Below are positions 30,333 through 38,441 of a stretch of 64,000 nt of DNA, in pieces (the stretch's first letter is position 1; each line of letters starts with the position of its first letter). The notes below the pieces were generated by a model. That model did no database searches. It was given only the letters and a program-made list of their open reading frames with translations, and was not told where the DNA came from. The stretch lies in NCBI GenBank assembly GCA_018242365.1, contig JAFECB010000015.1, positions 1 to 64,000 on the forward strand. The letters run 5' to 3'. The DNA is from Pseudomonadota bacterium (lineage in GTDB: Bacteria; Pseudomonadota; Gammaproteobacteria; Xanthomonadales; Xanthomonadaceae). The translations under genes and the position numbers were made by a program.

Positions 30333-31091
30333 GTGGCGGATTGGTATTACGCGAGCAAGGACAACCAGCAAAGCGGCCCGGTCGCGGCCGATCAATTGGC
30401 AGCCTTGTTCCAGGCGGGGGAAATCTCCCGCGAGAGTCTGGTCTGGCGCGAGGGGCTGGATAACTGGCTGCCCTTGCGCCGGCTGTTCGACGAGTTGGGC
30501 TTGCAGGAAGCCGCACCCGCCACGCCAGCGGCGACGGAGGCGGCGCCAGCACCGGTTTCCGAGCCGGCACCTGCGCCCCCGCAGCCACCGGCAGTCCCGC
30601 CTGCAGCGACCAAACCACGAGTATCCAGCCCGGCCCATGTGCCGGTCACCTCGGTGCCGCCACCGCGCGCCGGCATGTCCGGCTGTGCGATTGCCGCGAT
30701 CGTGACTGCGGTCGTGTTGGTGATGCTGGTGGGTGCGCTAGCGGCAATCGCCGTGCCGGCTTATCAAACCTATCTGCAGCGCTCCGGCGTCAGCCTGGCA
30801 TTTGCGACCGCCATGACCCACAAGCAGGCGGTTGCGGAGTTCCAGCAGCAAAACGGCACCTGCCCCGACAACGCCAGTCAGGGGTTTCAAACGCCGGAGT
30901 CCTACTCGGACGAGCACGTCGCTTCGATCAAATTCGGCCAGTTCGAGAACGGCGGTTGCGGCATGGAGGTGACGATGCGCGGAGGCGAAATCGAGGGCAA
31001 GCGGCTGTGGCTGGAGCACGCCGGCGACGACTGGCGCTGCAGTTCGGAAATCAAGGACGAGCTGCTGCCGGCGAACTGCCGCAGCCACTGA
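30333..31091 (+). CDS. GYF_2-domain protein fused to a pilin-like membrane domain
   Basis: A 252-residue protein. Residues about 3-50 form a GYF_2 (DUF4339) domain (WYYASKDNQQSGPVAADQL, SLVWREGLDNWLPL). A Pro/Ala linker (about 62-115) leads to one membrane segment (AIAAIVTAVVLVMLVGALAAIAVPAYQTYLQ), which resembles a type IV pilin N-terminal helix. A C-terminal domain with three cysteines (CPDN, GGCGM, WRCSS) follows. There is no prepilin cleavage site at the N-terminus. It begins with GTG 30333 after a strong GGGGAGG. The next gene starts with the same GYF_2 domain. Confidence 0.78.
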   Translation: MADWYYASKDNQQSGPVAADQLAALFQAGEISRESLVWREGLDNWLPLRRLFDELGLQEAAPATPAATEAAPAPVSEPAPAPPQPPAVPPAATKPRVSSPAHVPVTSVPPPRAGMSGCAIAAIVTAVVLVMLVGALAAIAVPAYQTYLQRSGVSLAFATAMTHKQAVAEFQQQNGTCPDNASQGFQTPESYSDEHVASIKFGQFENGGCGMEVTMRGGEIEGKRLWLEHAGDDWRCSSEIKDELLPANCRSH

Positions 31092-31144
31092 TCCGATTTC
31101 TTCCATTGCAGACGAACATCGTTCCGCAACACAGAGAAGCATCC

Positions 31145-31981
31145 ATGTCCCAATGGCATTACGTCGACAAGAATCGCCAGCAACAAGGCCCGGTGGATGA
31201 CGCCGAGTTGGTGCGCCTGTTCCGCAGTGGAGGCGTCAGTGCCGAGACCCTCGTCTGGCGTCCGGACCTGACGGATTGGCAGGCGCTGGGCGGATTCGCC
31301 GACCAGCTCGGCTTGCGGGATGCGGCCTCGCCCTATGCGCCACCAACCAGCGAAGTGCTGCGCGATGAGCAGGCCGTGGTGGGCGGTGGGGAAGTGGTCT
31401 ACGCCGGGTTCTGGAAGCGGGTCGCCGCCTACATCATCGACTCATTCGTCGCCGGTTTCGTCGGCGCGATCATCGGTGGCATCGTCGGTGGCCTGCTGGG
31501 TGCCACCCTGCTGAGCTCCGGTGGGATGTCCGGTAATGCCGGGGCCTTCATGGGCATCCAGCTGATCGGCAATCTGATCGGGATGTTGTTGGGCGTGGCG
31601 TATTACGCCGGCATGCACTCCTCCTCGTCGATGGCCACCCTGGGCAAGATGGCGGTCGGGATCAAGGTCGTGCGCAGCGATGGCAGCCGGATCAGCTTCC
31701 TGCGTGGCGTCGGCCGCTATTTCGGGCTGATCGTCAGTTCGATCACCCTCGGCATCGGGTTCTTCATGGCCGGCTTCACCGAGCGCAAGCGCGCCCTGCA
31801 CGACATGCTCTGCGACACCCTGGTGGTCGACAAATGGGCGTTTACCGCGCATCCGGAGCTGCAGCGCCGCGACCTGGGCGGGGTGACAATCGCGATTCTG
31901 GCGGTGGGCGGCTTGTTCTTCGTGCTCGCCATCGTCGCGATCGTCGCGGCCATTTACATGGCGGCGAGCAACTGGCATTGA
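31145..31981 (+). CDS. GYF_2-domain and RDD-family membrane protein
   Basis: A 278-residue inner-membrane protein. An N-terminal GYF_2 (DUF4339) domain (WHYVDKNRQQQGPVDDAEL, TLVWRPDLTDWQAL) is followed by an RDD domain from about 83 (YAGFWKRVAAYIIDSFVAGF) with TLGKMAVGIKVV and ERKRALHDMLCDTLVV, then a final hydrophobic segment. RDD proteins have been linked to transport or envelope stress, but the biochemical role is unknown. It is 53 bases after its GYF_2 neighbour and probably in the same transcript; the two N-terminal domains look like duplicates. Confidence 0.85.
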   Translation: MSQWHYVDKNRQQQGPVDDAELVRLFRSGGVSAETLVWRPDLTDWQALGGFADQLGLRDAASPYAPPTSEVLRDEQAVVGGGEVVYAGFWKRVAAYIIDSFVAGFVGAIIGGIVGGLLGATLLSSGGMSGNAGAFMGIQLIGNLIGMLLGVAYYAGMHSSSSMATLGKMAVGIKVVRSDGSRISFLRGVGRYFGLIVSSITLGIGFFMAGFTERKRALHDMLCDTLVVDKWAFTAHPELQRRDLGGVTIAILAVGGLFFVLAIVAIVAAIYMAASNWH

Positions 31982-32041
31982 CCCGGACGAAATCCAGTCA
32001 ACGCTTGACACAGGCCCTGCTTCCGTGATTCCACTATAAAA

Positions 32042-32070
32042 AGCGCCCGGGGCATCCAGCCTCGGGCGTT
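32042..32070 (-). terminator. Terminator-like hairpin oriented on the minus strand, upstream of topA
   Basis: A 10-bp stem (32044-32053 against 32059-32068, one G-T pair) with loop ATCCA is preceded on the plus strand by ATAAAAAG. On the minus strand the hairpin is therefore followed by CTTTTTAT, the layout of an intrinsic terminator. No annotated gene reads into it from the right on that strand; topA runs the other way. It may end antisense transcription or simply be a hairpin in the topA leader. Confidence 0.45.
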
Positions 32071-32126
32071 GGCATCTACGGCACGGGCCGCGGGTGCCTG
32101 TCGAACCCTACGGAATCCGCGTTGCC

Positions 32127-34691
32127 ATGGCCAAGAACCTGCTCATCGTCGAATCGCCCGCCAAGGCCAAGACGATCAACAAATACCTCGGCAAGGACTT
32201 CTCCGTCCTCGCCAGCTACGGCCATGTGCGCGATCTGGTGCCGAAGGAGGGCGCGGTCGATCCCGAGCGCGGTTTCGCCATGCGCTACGAGACCATCGAG
32301 AAGAACGAGAAGCATGTCGATGCGATCGCCAAGGCCGCGCGTGCGGCCGACCACGTCTATCTGGCTACCGACCCGGACCGCGAAGGCGAGGCGATCAGCT
32401 GGCATATCGCCGAGATCCTGAAGGAGCGCGGCCTGCTCGAAGGTCGCTCGCTGCAGCGGGTGGTGTTCACCGAGATCACTCCGCGTGCGATCCGCGCCGC
32501 GATCGAACGCCCGCGCAGTATTGCCTCGGACCTCGTCGATGCGCAGCAGGCGCGGCGCGCGCTGGACTACCTGGTCGGCTTCAACCTGTCGCCGGTGCTG
32601 TGGCGCAAGATCAAGGCCGGGTTGTCGGCAGGCCGCGTGCAGTCGCCTGCGCTGCGGATGATCGTCGAACGCGAGGAGGAGATCGAAGCCTTCATCGCCC
32701 GCGAGTACTGGACCATCGAGGCCGAGTGCGCGCATCCCTCGCAAGCCTTCACCGCCAAGCTGGTGAAGCTGGACGGCCACAAGTTCGAACAATTCACGAT
32801 CACCGATGGCGAGACCGCGCAGGCCGCCCGCCAGCGCATCCAGTCCGCATCACAAGGGTTCCTGCAGGTGACCGATGTCGCCAGCAAGGAACGCAAGCGT
32901 CGTCCCGCGCCGCCGTTCACCACATCAACCCTGCAGCAGGAAGCCGCGCGCAAGCTCGGCTTCACCACCCGCAAGACCATGCAGGTGGCGCAGAAGCTGT
33001 ACGAAGGCATTGCGCTGGGCGATGAAGGCGCGGTCGGCCTGATTTCGTACATGCGTACCGACTCGGTGCACCTGTCGCAGGAAGCACTGGTCGAGATCCG
33101 CGACGTGATCGCGCGCGACTTCGGCACCCACGCCTTGCCGGACCGCCCGAATTTCTACCAGACCAAGTCGAAGAACGCGCAGGAAGCGCACGAAGCGGTG
33201 CGCCCGACCTCGGCGTTGCGCACGCCGGCGCAGGTGGCGCGTTTTCTTTCCGACGACGAACGCAAGCTCTACGAGTTGATCTGGAAGCGCGCGATGGCCT
33301 GCCAGATGATTCCGGCCACACTCAATACCGTCACCGTCGACCTGGCTGCGGGCGGTGAACACGGCTTCCGCGCCAGCGGTACCACCGTGGTGGATCCGGG
33401 TTTCCTCGCCGTCTATGAGGAAGGCAAGGACAACAAGGGCAAGGATGACGACGACGAAGGCCGCAAATTGCCGCTGATGAAGTTGGGTGATCGAGTGCCG
33501 CTGGACCGCATTCACGCCGACCAGCACTTCACCCAACCGCCACCGCGCTACACCGAGGCATCGCTGGTGAAAGCACTGGAGGAGTACGGCATCGGCCGGC
33601 CCTCCACCTATGCGGCGATCATCCAGACCCTGACCGGCAAGCAATACGCCCTGCTTGAAGGCCGTGCCTTCAAGCCCACCGATATCGGCCGCGCGGTCGG
33701 CAAGTTCCTGTCCAGCCATTTTTCCAAATACGTCGATTACGACTTCACCGCCAAGCTCGAGGACGAGCTGGACGCGGTCAGCCGCGGCGAGGAGGAATGG
33801 GTCCCGCTGATGGAGAAGTTCTGGGGCCCGTTCAAGCAACTGGTCGATGACAAGAAGACCACGCTGGACAAGGCGGATGCCGGCAGCGTGCGCGTGCTCG
33901 GCAGTGATCCGGACAGTGGCCGCCCGGTCAGCGCGCGGATCGGGCGGTTCGGGCCGTTGGTGCAGATCGGCACCGTCGAGGACGAGGAAAAGCCGCGCTT
34001 CGCCTCGCTGCGGCCGGGCCAGAGTATCTACAACCTCAGTTTGGCCGAGGCGCTGAAACTGTTCGAGATGCCGCGCAAGCTCGGCGTCGATGGCAATGGC
34101 GAGGAGGTGAGCGTCGGCATCGGTCGCTTCGGTCCGTTCGCCAAGCGCGGCAGCACCTATGCCTCGCTGAAGAAGGAAGATGATCCGTACACCATCGATC
34201 TCGCCCACGCGATCTTCCTGATCGAGGAAAAGGAAGAAATCGCGCGCAACCGCGTCATCAAGGAATGGCCGGGGCACGAGGTGCAGGTATTGAACGGCCG
34301 CTTCGGCCCCTACATCAGCGACGGCAAGCTCAACGGCAGAATACCGAAGGATCGCGAGCCGGCCTCGCTGTCGCTGGAGGAAACCCTGCAGCTTCTTGCC
34401 GACACCGGCAAACCGGCGCGCAAGGGCTTTGGCGCGAAGAAGGCGGTGGTGAAGAAAGCGACACCCCGGAAGGCCGCCACGAAGAAAGCGCCCACGGACA
34501 AGCCCGCGAAAAAGGCAGCCGTGAAGAAAACGGCCAGGAAAGCCGTGGCGAAGAAAGCACCGGCGAAGAAAGCCCTGCACCCGTTCTCCGCCAGCATCGA
34601 ACCGGCCAAGCCGCTGCTGACCTCGGCCAAGGTGACACCCGGCAAGAAGGTCGTGGTGAAAAAACCGCCACGCTCGGATGCGCCGTTCTGA
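32127..34691 (+). CDS. topA: DNA topoisomerase I (type IA) with lysine-rich tail
   Basis: An 854-residue enzyme that relaxes negative supercoils. The Toprim domain shows TDPDREGEAISWH at about residues 85-97, and the catalytic Tyr is Y308 in ISYMRTDSVHLS. The C-terminus has repeats of the topoisomerase C-terminal type (ARIGRFGPLVQIG, VGIGRFGPFAKRG, LNGRFGPYISDGK) instead of the Cys4 zinc fingers of E. coli TopA. A tail of about 50 residues rich in KKA/KKT/KKAP repeats resembles histone H1 and probably binds DNA. ATG 32127 matches the family start MAKNLLIVESPAKAKTI. Confidence 0.95.
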   Translation: MAKNLLIVESPAKAKTINKYLGKDFSVLASYGHVRDLVPKEGAVDPERGFAMRYETIEKNEKHVDAIAKAARAADHVYLATDPDREGEAISWHIAEILKERGLLEGRSLQRVVFTEITPRAIRAAIERPRSIASDLVDAQQARRALDYLVGFNLSPVLWRKIKAGLSAGRVQSPALRMIVEREEEIEAFIAREYWTIEAECAHPSQAFTAKLVKLDGHKFEQFTITDGETAQAARQRIQSASQGFLQVTDVASKERKRRPAPPFTTSTLQQEAARKLGFTTRKTMQVAQKLYEGIALGDEGAVGLISYMRTDSVHLSQEALVEIRDVIARDFGTHALPDRPNFYQTKSKNAQEAHEAVRPTSALRTPAQVARFLSDDERKLYELIWKRAMACQMIPATLNTVTVDLAAGGEHGFRASGTTVVDPGFLAVYEEGKDNKGKDDDDEGRKLPLMKLGDRVPLDRIHADQHFTQPPPRYTEASLVKALEEYGIGRPSTYAAIIQTLTGKQYALLEGRAFKPTDIGRAVGKFLSSHFSKYVDYDFTAKLEDELDAVSRGEEEWVPLMEKFWGPFKQLVDDKKTTLDKADAGSVRVLGSDPDSGRPVSARIGRFGPLVQIGTVEDEEKPRFASLRPGQSIYNLSLAEALKLFEMPRKLGVDGNGEEVSVGIGRFGPFAKRGSTYASLKKEDDPYTIDLAHAIFLIEEKEEIARNRVIKEWPGHEVQVLNGRFGPYISDGKLNGRIPKDREPASLSLEETLQLLADTGKPARKGFGAKKAVVKKATPRKAATKKAPTDKPAKKAAVKKTARKAVAKKAPAKKALHPFSASIEPAKPLLTSAKVTPGKKVVVKKPPRSDAPF

Positions 34692-34701
34692 TCACACGCT
34701 G

Positions 34702-34720
34702 CTTCGCTGGAAGCGAAGCC
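34702..34720. other. Hairpin after topA
   Basis: A perfect 8-bp stem, GCTTCGCT/AGCGAAGC, with loop GGA lies 10 bases after the topA stop. There is no T-run on either side, so it is not a clear intrinsic terminator; it may slow RNA decay or be incidental. Confidence 0.4.
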
Positions 34721-34738
34721 ATCGGGAGATGAGCAGGC

Positions 34739-35071
34739 ATGCTGGCTGACGATAGAAACTTCGGCATCGCCGTGTTCCAGATCGTTGCGCTTCCGGTGGT
34801 GTTGCTGCTGCTCGCCTGGATTGTTGCGCCTTCGGGGAAGAGCAAGTTGCTGGACGTCGCAGCGGAAGCGGAGCAGCGGAAAGTCGATGAGCGCGCGCGT
34901 TGGACGGCGAAAAAACTGCTGATCCCACCGCTGATCTATGTCGTCTCCGGCTTGCTGTCGCTGCTGATCCCGAGTTTCTCCATGGCGTTCATGGGCATCT
35001 CCACGTTCGCCGTCATGTGGGTCTTCATCTTCATCATTGCCTTGAATCAACAGCACAACCGGCAGGGTTGA
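34739..35071 (+). CDS. Small hypothetical inner-membrane protein
   Basis: A 110-residue protein of unknown function with three predicted membrane segments (about 12-28, 62-78 and 84-102). They are separated by a charged cytoplasmic-type stretch (LLDVAAEAEQRKVDERARWTAKK). The N-terminus LADDRNFGIAVFQIV has no signal cleavage site. It lies between topA and tsaC on the same strand. I recognise no family. Confidence 0.6.
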   Translation: MLADDRNFGIAVFQIVALPVVLLLLAWIVAPSGKSKLLDVAAEAEQRKVDERARWTAKKLLIPPLIYVVSGLLSLLIPSFSMAFMGISTFAVMWVFIFIIALNQQHNRQG

Positions 35072-35143
35072 TGCCGCATGTCCGAAGGCCAGTTCGACAA
35101 CCGCAACGCAGCGGGCAAGCAAGCGCCCTGTATCCTGTCCAGA

Positions 35144-35695
35144 ATGAACGATATGACCGACACGCTTGCAGCGCTGCGCAGCGGCGGCGTCATCGCCTAC
35201 CCCACCGAAGGCGTGTGGGGGCTGGGCTGCGATCCGCGCAATGCGCGTGCCGTGCTGCGTTTGCTTGCACTCAAGCAGCGCGACGTGGCCAAGGGCCTGA
35301 TCCTGATCGCGGCCGATGAAGGCCAGCTTCGGGAGTACATCGACCTCGCTGCATTGGACGCGGCGCAATGCGCACACATCCGCGCGAGCTGGCCGGGGCC
35401 GAACACCTGGATCGTGCCGGCGTCGAGCACGGCACCGCGCTGGATCACCGGCAGCCACGACGGCATTGCAGTGCGGGTGACCGCGCACCCGCAGGTCGTC
35501 GCGCTGTGCAACGGCTTCGGCGGTGCACTGGTGTCGACCAGCGCCAACATCGCCAGCGAACCCTCGCCGCTTAGCCGAGCCGAACTCGATCCACGGATCG
35601 TGGCCGGTGTGGATGCGGTCAGCCCCGGTGAAACCCTCGGGCGCGGGCAGCCCAGCACGATCCGCGATGCCAGAAGCGGTGGCGTGTTGCGCTGA
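35144..35695 (+). CDS. tsaC: L-threonylcarbamoyladenylate synthase, TsaC/Sua5-YciO family
   Basis: A 183-residue single-domain enzyme making threonylcarbamoyl-AMP from Thr, bicarbonate and ATP for the t6A37 modification of ANN-decoding tRNAs. The YrdC fold shows GGVIAYPTEGVWGLGCDP, the KQRDVAKGLILI ATP-site strand and GGALVSTSANIAS. The length matches E. coli TsaC (about 190 aa), without the C-terminal Sua5 domain. ATG 35144 or ATG 35153 could be the start; neither has a strong ribosome site. tRNA-Ile2 elsewhere in the window is one of its expected substrates. Confidence 0.92.
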   Translation: MNDMTDTLAALRSGGVIAYPTEGVWGLGCDPRNARAVLRLLALKQRDVAKGLILIAADEGQLREYIDLAALDAAQCAHIRASWPGPNTWIVPASSTAPRWITGSHDGIAVRVTAHPQVVALCNGFGGALVSTSANIASEPSPLSRAELDPRIVAGVDAVSPGETLGRGQPSTIRDARSGGVLR

Positions 35696-35775
35696 GGCCG
35701 GTGCATTTGACTGTGGCGTGAACATGTCACCAGCGTGGGGTTCCCTCGCGCCAGCTCACGCCGCAAGATACCGCC

Positions 35776-36456
35776 ATGCCTGTGCACCGCCTCCTTGTCA
35801 TGCTCGTGCTGGCCAGCGTCGGCCTGCTGCCAGCGTCGACGACGCGGGCACAGGAGACGGTGTTCTACAAATGCACCGATGCCAAGGGCAACGTCACCTT
35901 CCAGAACGGCACCCCGTGTGCAGCCGGCATGAAGCAGGAAATCCGCCGCGTCGGTTCGACCCCGACCGTGCCGGTTCCGGCGCGTCGCGCACCGGCACCG
36001 GAGCCGCTGCCCGCGGCACCTGCGTATGGCGAATTCGTGCTCGTATCCGGCCCCAACATGGCGCGGCGACCGGCCCCGGAAGCTGCGGCATTGCCAGCGC
36101 CGCCTGCGCTGTTCCAATGCACCGTCTGGGACGGCACGACCTATTACGGCGAGACCGCGACACCGGAGCCGCGTTGCGCGCCGTTGCAGGTGGTCGGGAT
36201 CGATGGCAATCCCGGTTCCGGCATGGGCTCGGCCTGCGAGATGCGCCAGGACAGCTGCACCGCGATTCCGGACGAGCAGTTGTGCGCAGCCTGGTATCGC
36301 CGGCTGGACGAAGCGGAATTCAAGTTGCGTTATGCCACTGCGCAGGATCGTCAGACGCGTGAAGCCGCGCGTGCGGAGATCGCCGGCAAGATCCACGCCA
36401 GTCGCTGTTCGCCGGAAGCGCCCGACAAGCCGCAGGGGCCAGCAGCGAAGCCATGA
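35776..36456 (+). CDS. Exported DUF4124-domain protein
   Basis: A 226-residue exported protein of unknown function. The signal peptide covers about residues 1-25 (LLVMLVLASVGLLPASTTRA). A DUF4124 domain follows (VFYKCTDAKGNVTFQNGTPC), a short fold common in Xanthomonad and Lysobacter envelope proteins. A Pro/Ala linker leads to a Cys-containing C-terminal half (FQCTVWDG, RCAP, CEMRQDSC, LCAAWY, SRC), which may form disulfides in the periplasm. It is monocistronic between tsaC and the Kef antiporter. Confidence 0.82.
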   Translation: MPVHRLLVMLVLASVGLLPASTTRAQETVFYKCTDAKGNVTFQNGTPCAAGMKQEIRRVGSTPTVPVPARRAPAPEPLPAAPAYGEFVLVSGPNMARRPAPEAAALPAPPALFQCTVWDGTTYYGETATPEPRCAPLQVVGIDGNPGSGMGSACEMRQDSCTAIPDEQLCAAWYRRLDEAEFKLRYATAQDRQTREAARAEIAGKIHASRCSPEAPDKPQGPAAKP

Positions 36457-36632
36457 GGAGTCAAGGGTTCGCTGAACGCCTGCATTCGGGATTGGTCAGC
36501 GCACAAGCCTCGATGTTCGGCGGGCAGCGCCGAATGGATCAGCATTCGCTCACGACACATGAGCGAGCGGACTCCGGGTCGTCCGGCACGACATTGGCTT
36601 AAGCTGCAGACTGGATCTTCAATCGGAATGTG

Positions 36633-38420
36633 ATGGACAGCGGCGGTCTGGAATTGGCGTTGGTCTTCCTGCTGGCCGCCGTGCTGGCGGTACCGCTGTT
36701 CAAGCGGTTCGGCTTGGGCGCGATCCTTGCCTACCTGACCACCGGCGTCCTGTTGGGGCCGCACGGCTTGGCCGTGGTGCATGACCCGGAGCGGGTGCTG
36801 GCGGCCAGCGAAATCGGTGTGGTGATGCTGTTGTTCGTGATCGGGCTGGAGCTGTCCTTGCCACGACTGGTGCTGATGCGACGCCCGATCTTCATGGTCG
36901 GCGGACTGCAGGTCGTGTTGTGTGGCGTGGCCTTGGGCGGGTTGGCGCTGTTGTCCGGGCTGGGCTGGAAGTCGGCCTTGGTGGTGGGGCTGGGTCTGGC
37001 GTTGTCATCGACCGCGGTGGGCCTGCAACTGCTTGCCGAGCGCAAGGAGCTGGCACTCGATCACGGCCGCCTGGCGTTTGCCATCCTGTTGTTCCAGGAT
37101 CTGGCGGCGATCCCGCTGTTGGCCGCGATTCCCTTGCTGGGAAAAGCAAAGAATGCCGGCCTCGGTTGGGAAGACGTGGTGCGCGCGGTGGCATTGATCG
37201 CGGCGCTGGTGGTCGGTGGGCGTTACCTGCTGCGCCATCTGTTCCGCGCCATCGCCCGCACCGACTTGCCGGAAGTGTTCACCGGTGCGGCCCTGTTGGT
37301 GGTGCTGGGCAGCGCATGGTTGATGGAGCTTGCCGGTCTGAGCGCCGGCCTCGGTGCGTTCCTTGCCGGTGTCCTGCTGGCGGAGTCCGAGTACCGGCAT
37401 GAGCTGGAAGCGCAGATCAAACCGTTCGAGGGCTTGCTGCTCGGCCTGTTCTTCATGTCGGTGGGCATGGGCATCAATGTGCAGCGGATCCTCGCCGAGC
37501 CGTTGCTGATTGCCGCGGGCGTGGCCGCGCTGCTGGCGGTCAAGACGGTGCTGTTGTTCGTGCTCGGGTTGCGCCCCGGCCGGTTGCGTGCGCGCGGGGC
37601 GTTCTTGATGGCTGGCGTGCTCGCCTTGGGTGGCGAGTTCGCCTTCGTGGTGTTCGGCGAAGCGTTCCGTGCACGTTTGCTGGATGCAGCGACCCGGGAT
37701 CGGTTGACCGCGATCGTGGGTTTGTCGATGGCGTTGACGCCGCTGCTGTTGATGCTCGCGACGCGCCTGTTGCCGGCCGAGAAACAGGAAACGCGCGAAT
37801 TCGACGCGATTCCCGACGACCGCCATCCACAGGTATTGGTGGCGGGTTTCGGTCGCTTCGGCCAGATCGTGGCGCGGCTGTTGCGCGCGCAGGGCATTCC
37901 CTTCATCGCCATCGATCCCGACATCGAACAGGTCAACCTGTCGCGGCGGTTGAGCAGCGACCAGATCTATTACGGCGATCCCACCCGCATGGCCTTGCTG
38001 CGCTCGGCCGGTGCCGAGCGGATCAAGATCTTCGTGGTGGCGATCAATGGCGTCGAAGCCAGCCTGCGGATGGTGCGGCTGGTGCGCAAGAACTACCCGC
38101 AGGCGCGGGTGTTCGCGCGGGCACGCAATCGCCAGCATGCGTGGCAACTGGTGGACCTCGGCGCGGAAGCATTGCGCGAGACCTTGGGCAGCAGCCTGGA
38201 AATGGGTCGCGAGGTGCTGGTGGCGCTGGGCATGGAACGTGTGCAGGCGGAACAACGCGTGCAACGGTTCCGGCAATGGGACGAGGATCTGCTCGAACAA
38301 CAGCGTCTGTTGCAGGACGACGAGGACGCGCTGCTGCAAGCCACCCGTGATGCCAGACGCGAGCTGGACGGGTTGTTCGAGGAAGACGCGGCGGCGAACC
38401 ATCCGCAGGGCAGCGGATAG
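36633..38420 (+). CDS. Monovalent cation:proton antiporter, CPA2/Kef type, with RCK domain
   Basis: A 595-residue inner-membrane protein. The first about 385 residues form a Na+/H+-exchanger-type domain with about 12 membrane segments (AYLTTGVLLGPHGLAV, FVIGLELSLPRL, ALSSTAVGLQLLAE, LLFQDLAAIPLL). A TrkA-N/RCK nucleotide-binding domain follows at about 398-520 (QVLVAGFGRFGQIVARLL). KefB and KefC are glutathione-gated K+ efflux systems; the layout fits, but no KefG/KefF-type ancillary gene is beside it. An acidic coiled-coil-like tail ends the protein. ATG 36633 follows GGA; GTG 36630 is an alternative. Confidence 0.87.
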   Translation: MDSGGLELALVFLLAAVLAVPLFKRFGLGAILAYLTTGVLLGPHGLAVVHDPERVLAASEIGVVMLLFVIGLELSLPRLVLMRRPIFMVGGLQVVLCGVALGGLALLSGLGWKSALVVGLGLALSSTAVGLQLLAERKELALDHGRLAFAILLFQDLAAIPLLAAIPLLGKAKNAGLGWEDVVRAVALIAALVVGGRYLLRHLFRAIARTDLPEVFTGAALLVVLGSAWLMELAGLSAGLGAFLAGVLLAESEYRHELEAQIKPFEGLLLGLFFMSVGMGINVQRILAEPLLIAAGVAALLAVKTVLLFVLGLRPGRLRARGAFLMAGVLALGGEFAFVVFGEAFRARLLDAATRDRLTAIVGLSMALTPLLLMLATRLLPAEKQETREFDAIPDDRHPQVLVAGFGRFGQIVARLLRAQGIPFIAIDPDIEQVNLSRRLSSDQIYYGDPTRMALLRSAGAERIKIFVVAINGVEASLRMVRLVRKNYPQARVFARARNRQHAWQLVDLGAEALRETLGSSLEMGREVLVALGMERVQAEQRVQRFRQWDEDLLEQQRLLQDDEDALLQATRDARRELDGLFEEDAAANHPQGSG

Positions 38421-38441
38421 GGCAGCATGCGTGACCGGGAT

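Noticed and set aside
32005..32040. TTGACA and TATAAA upstream of topA as a promoter
   Set aside because: The boxes are individually good, but the spacing is 24 bases, too long for a sigma-70 promoter; they may belong to different promoters or be incidental.
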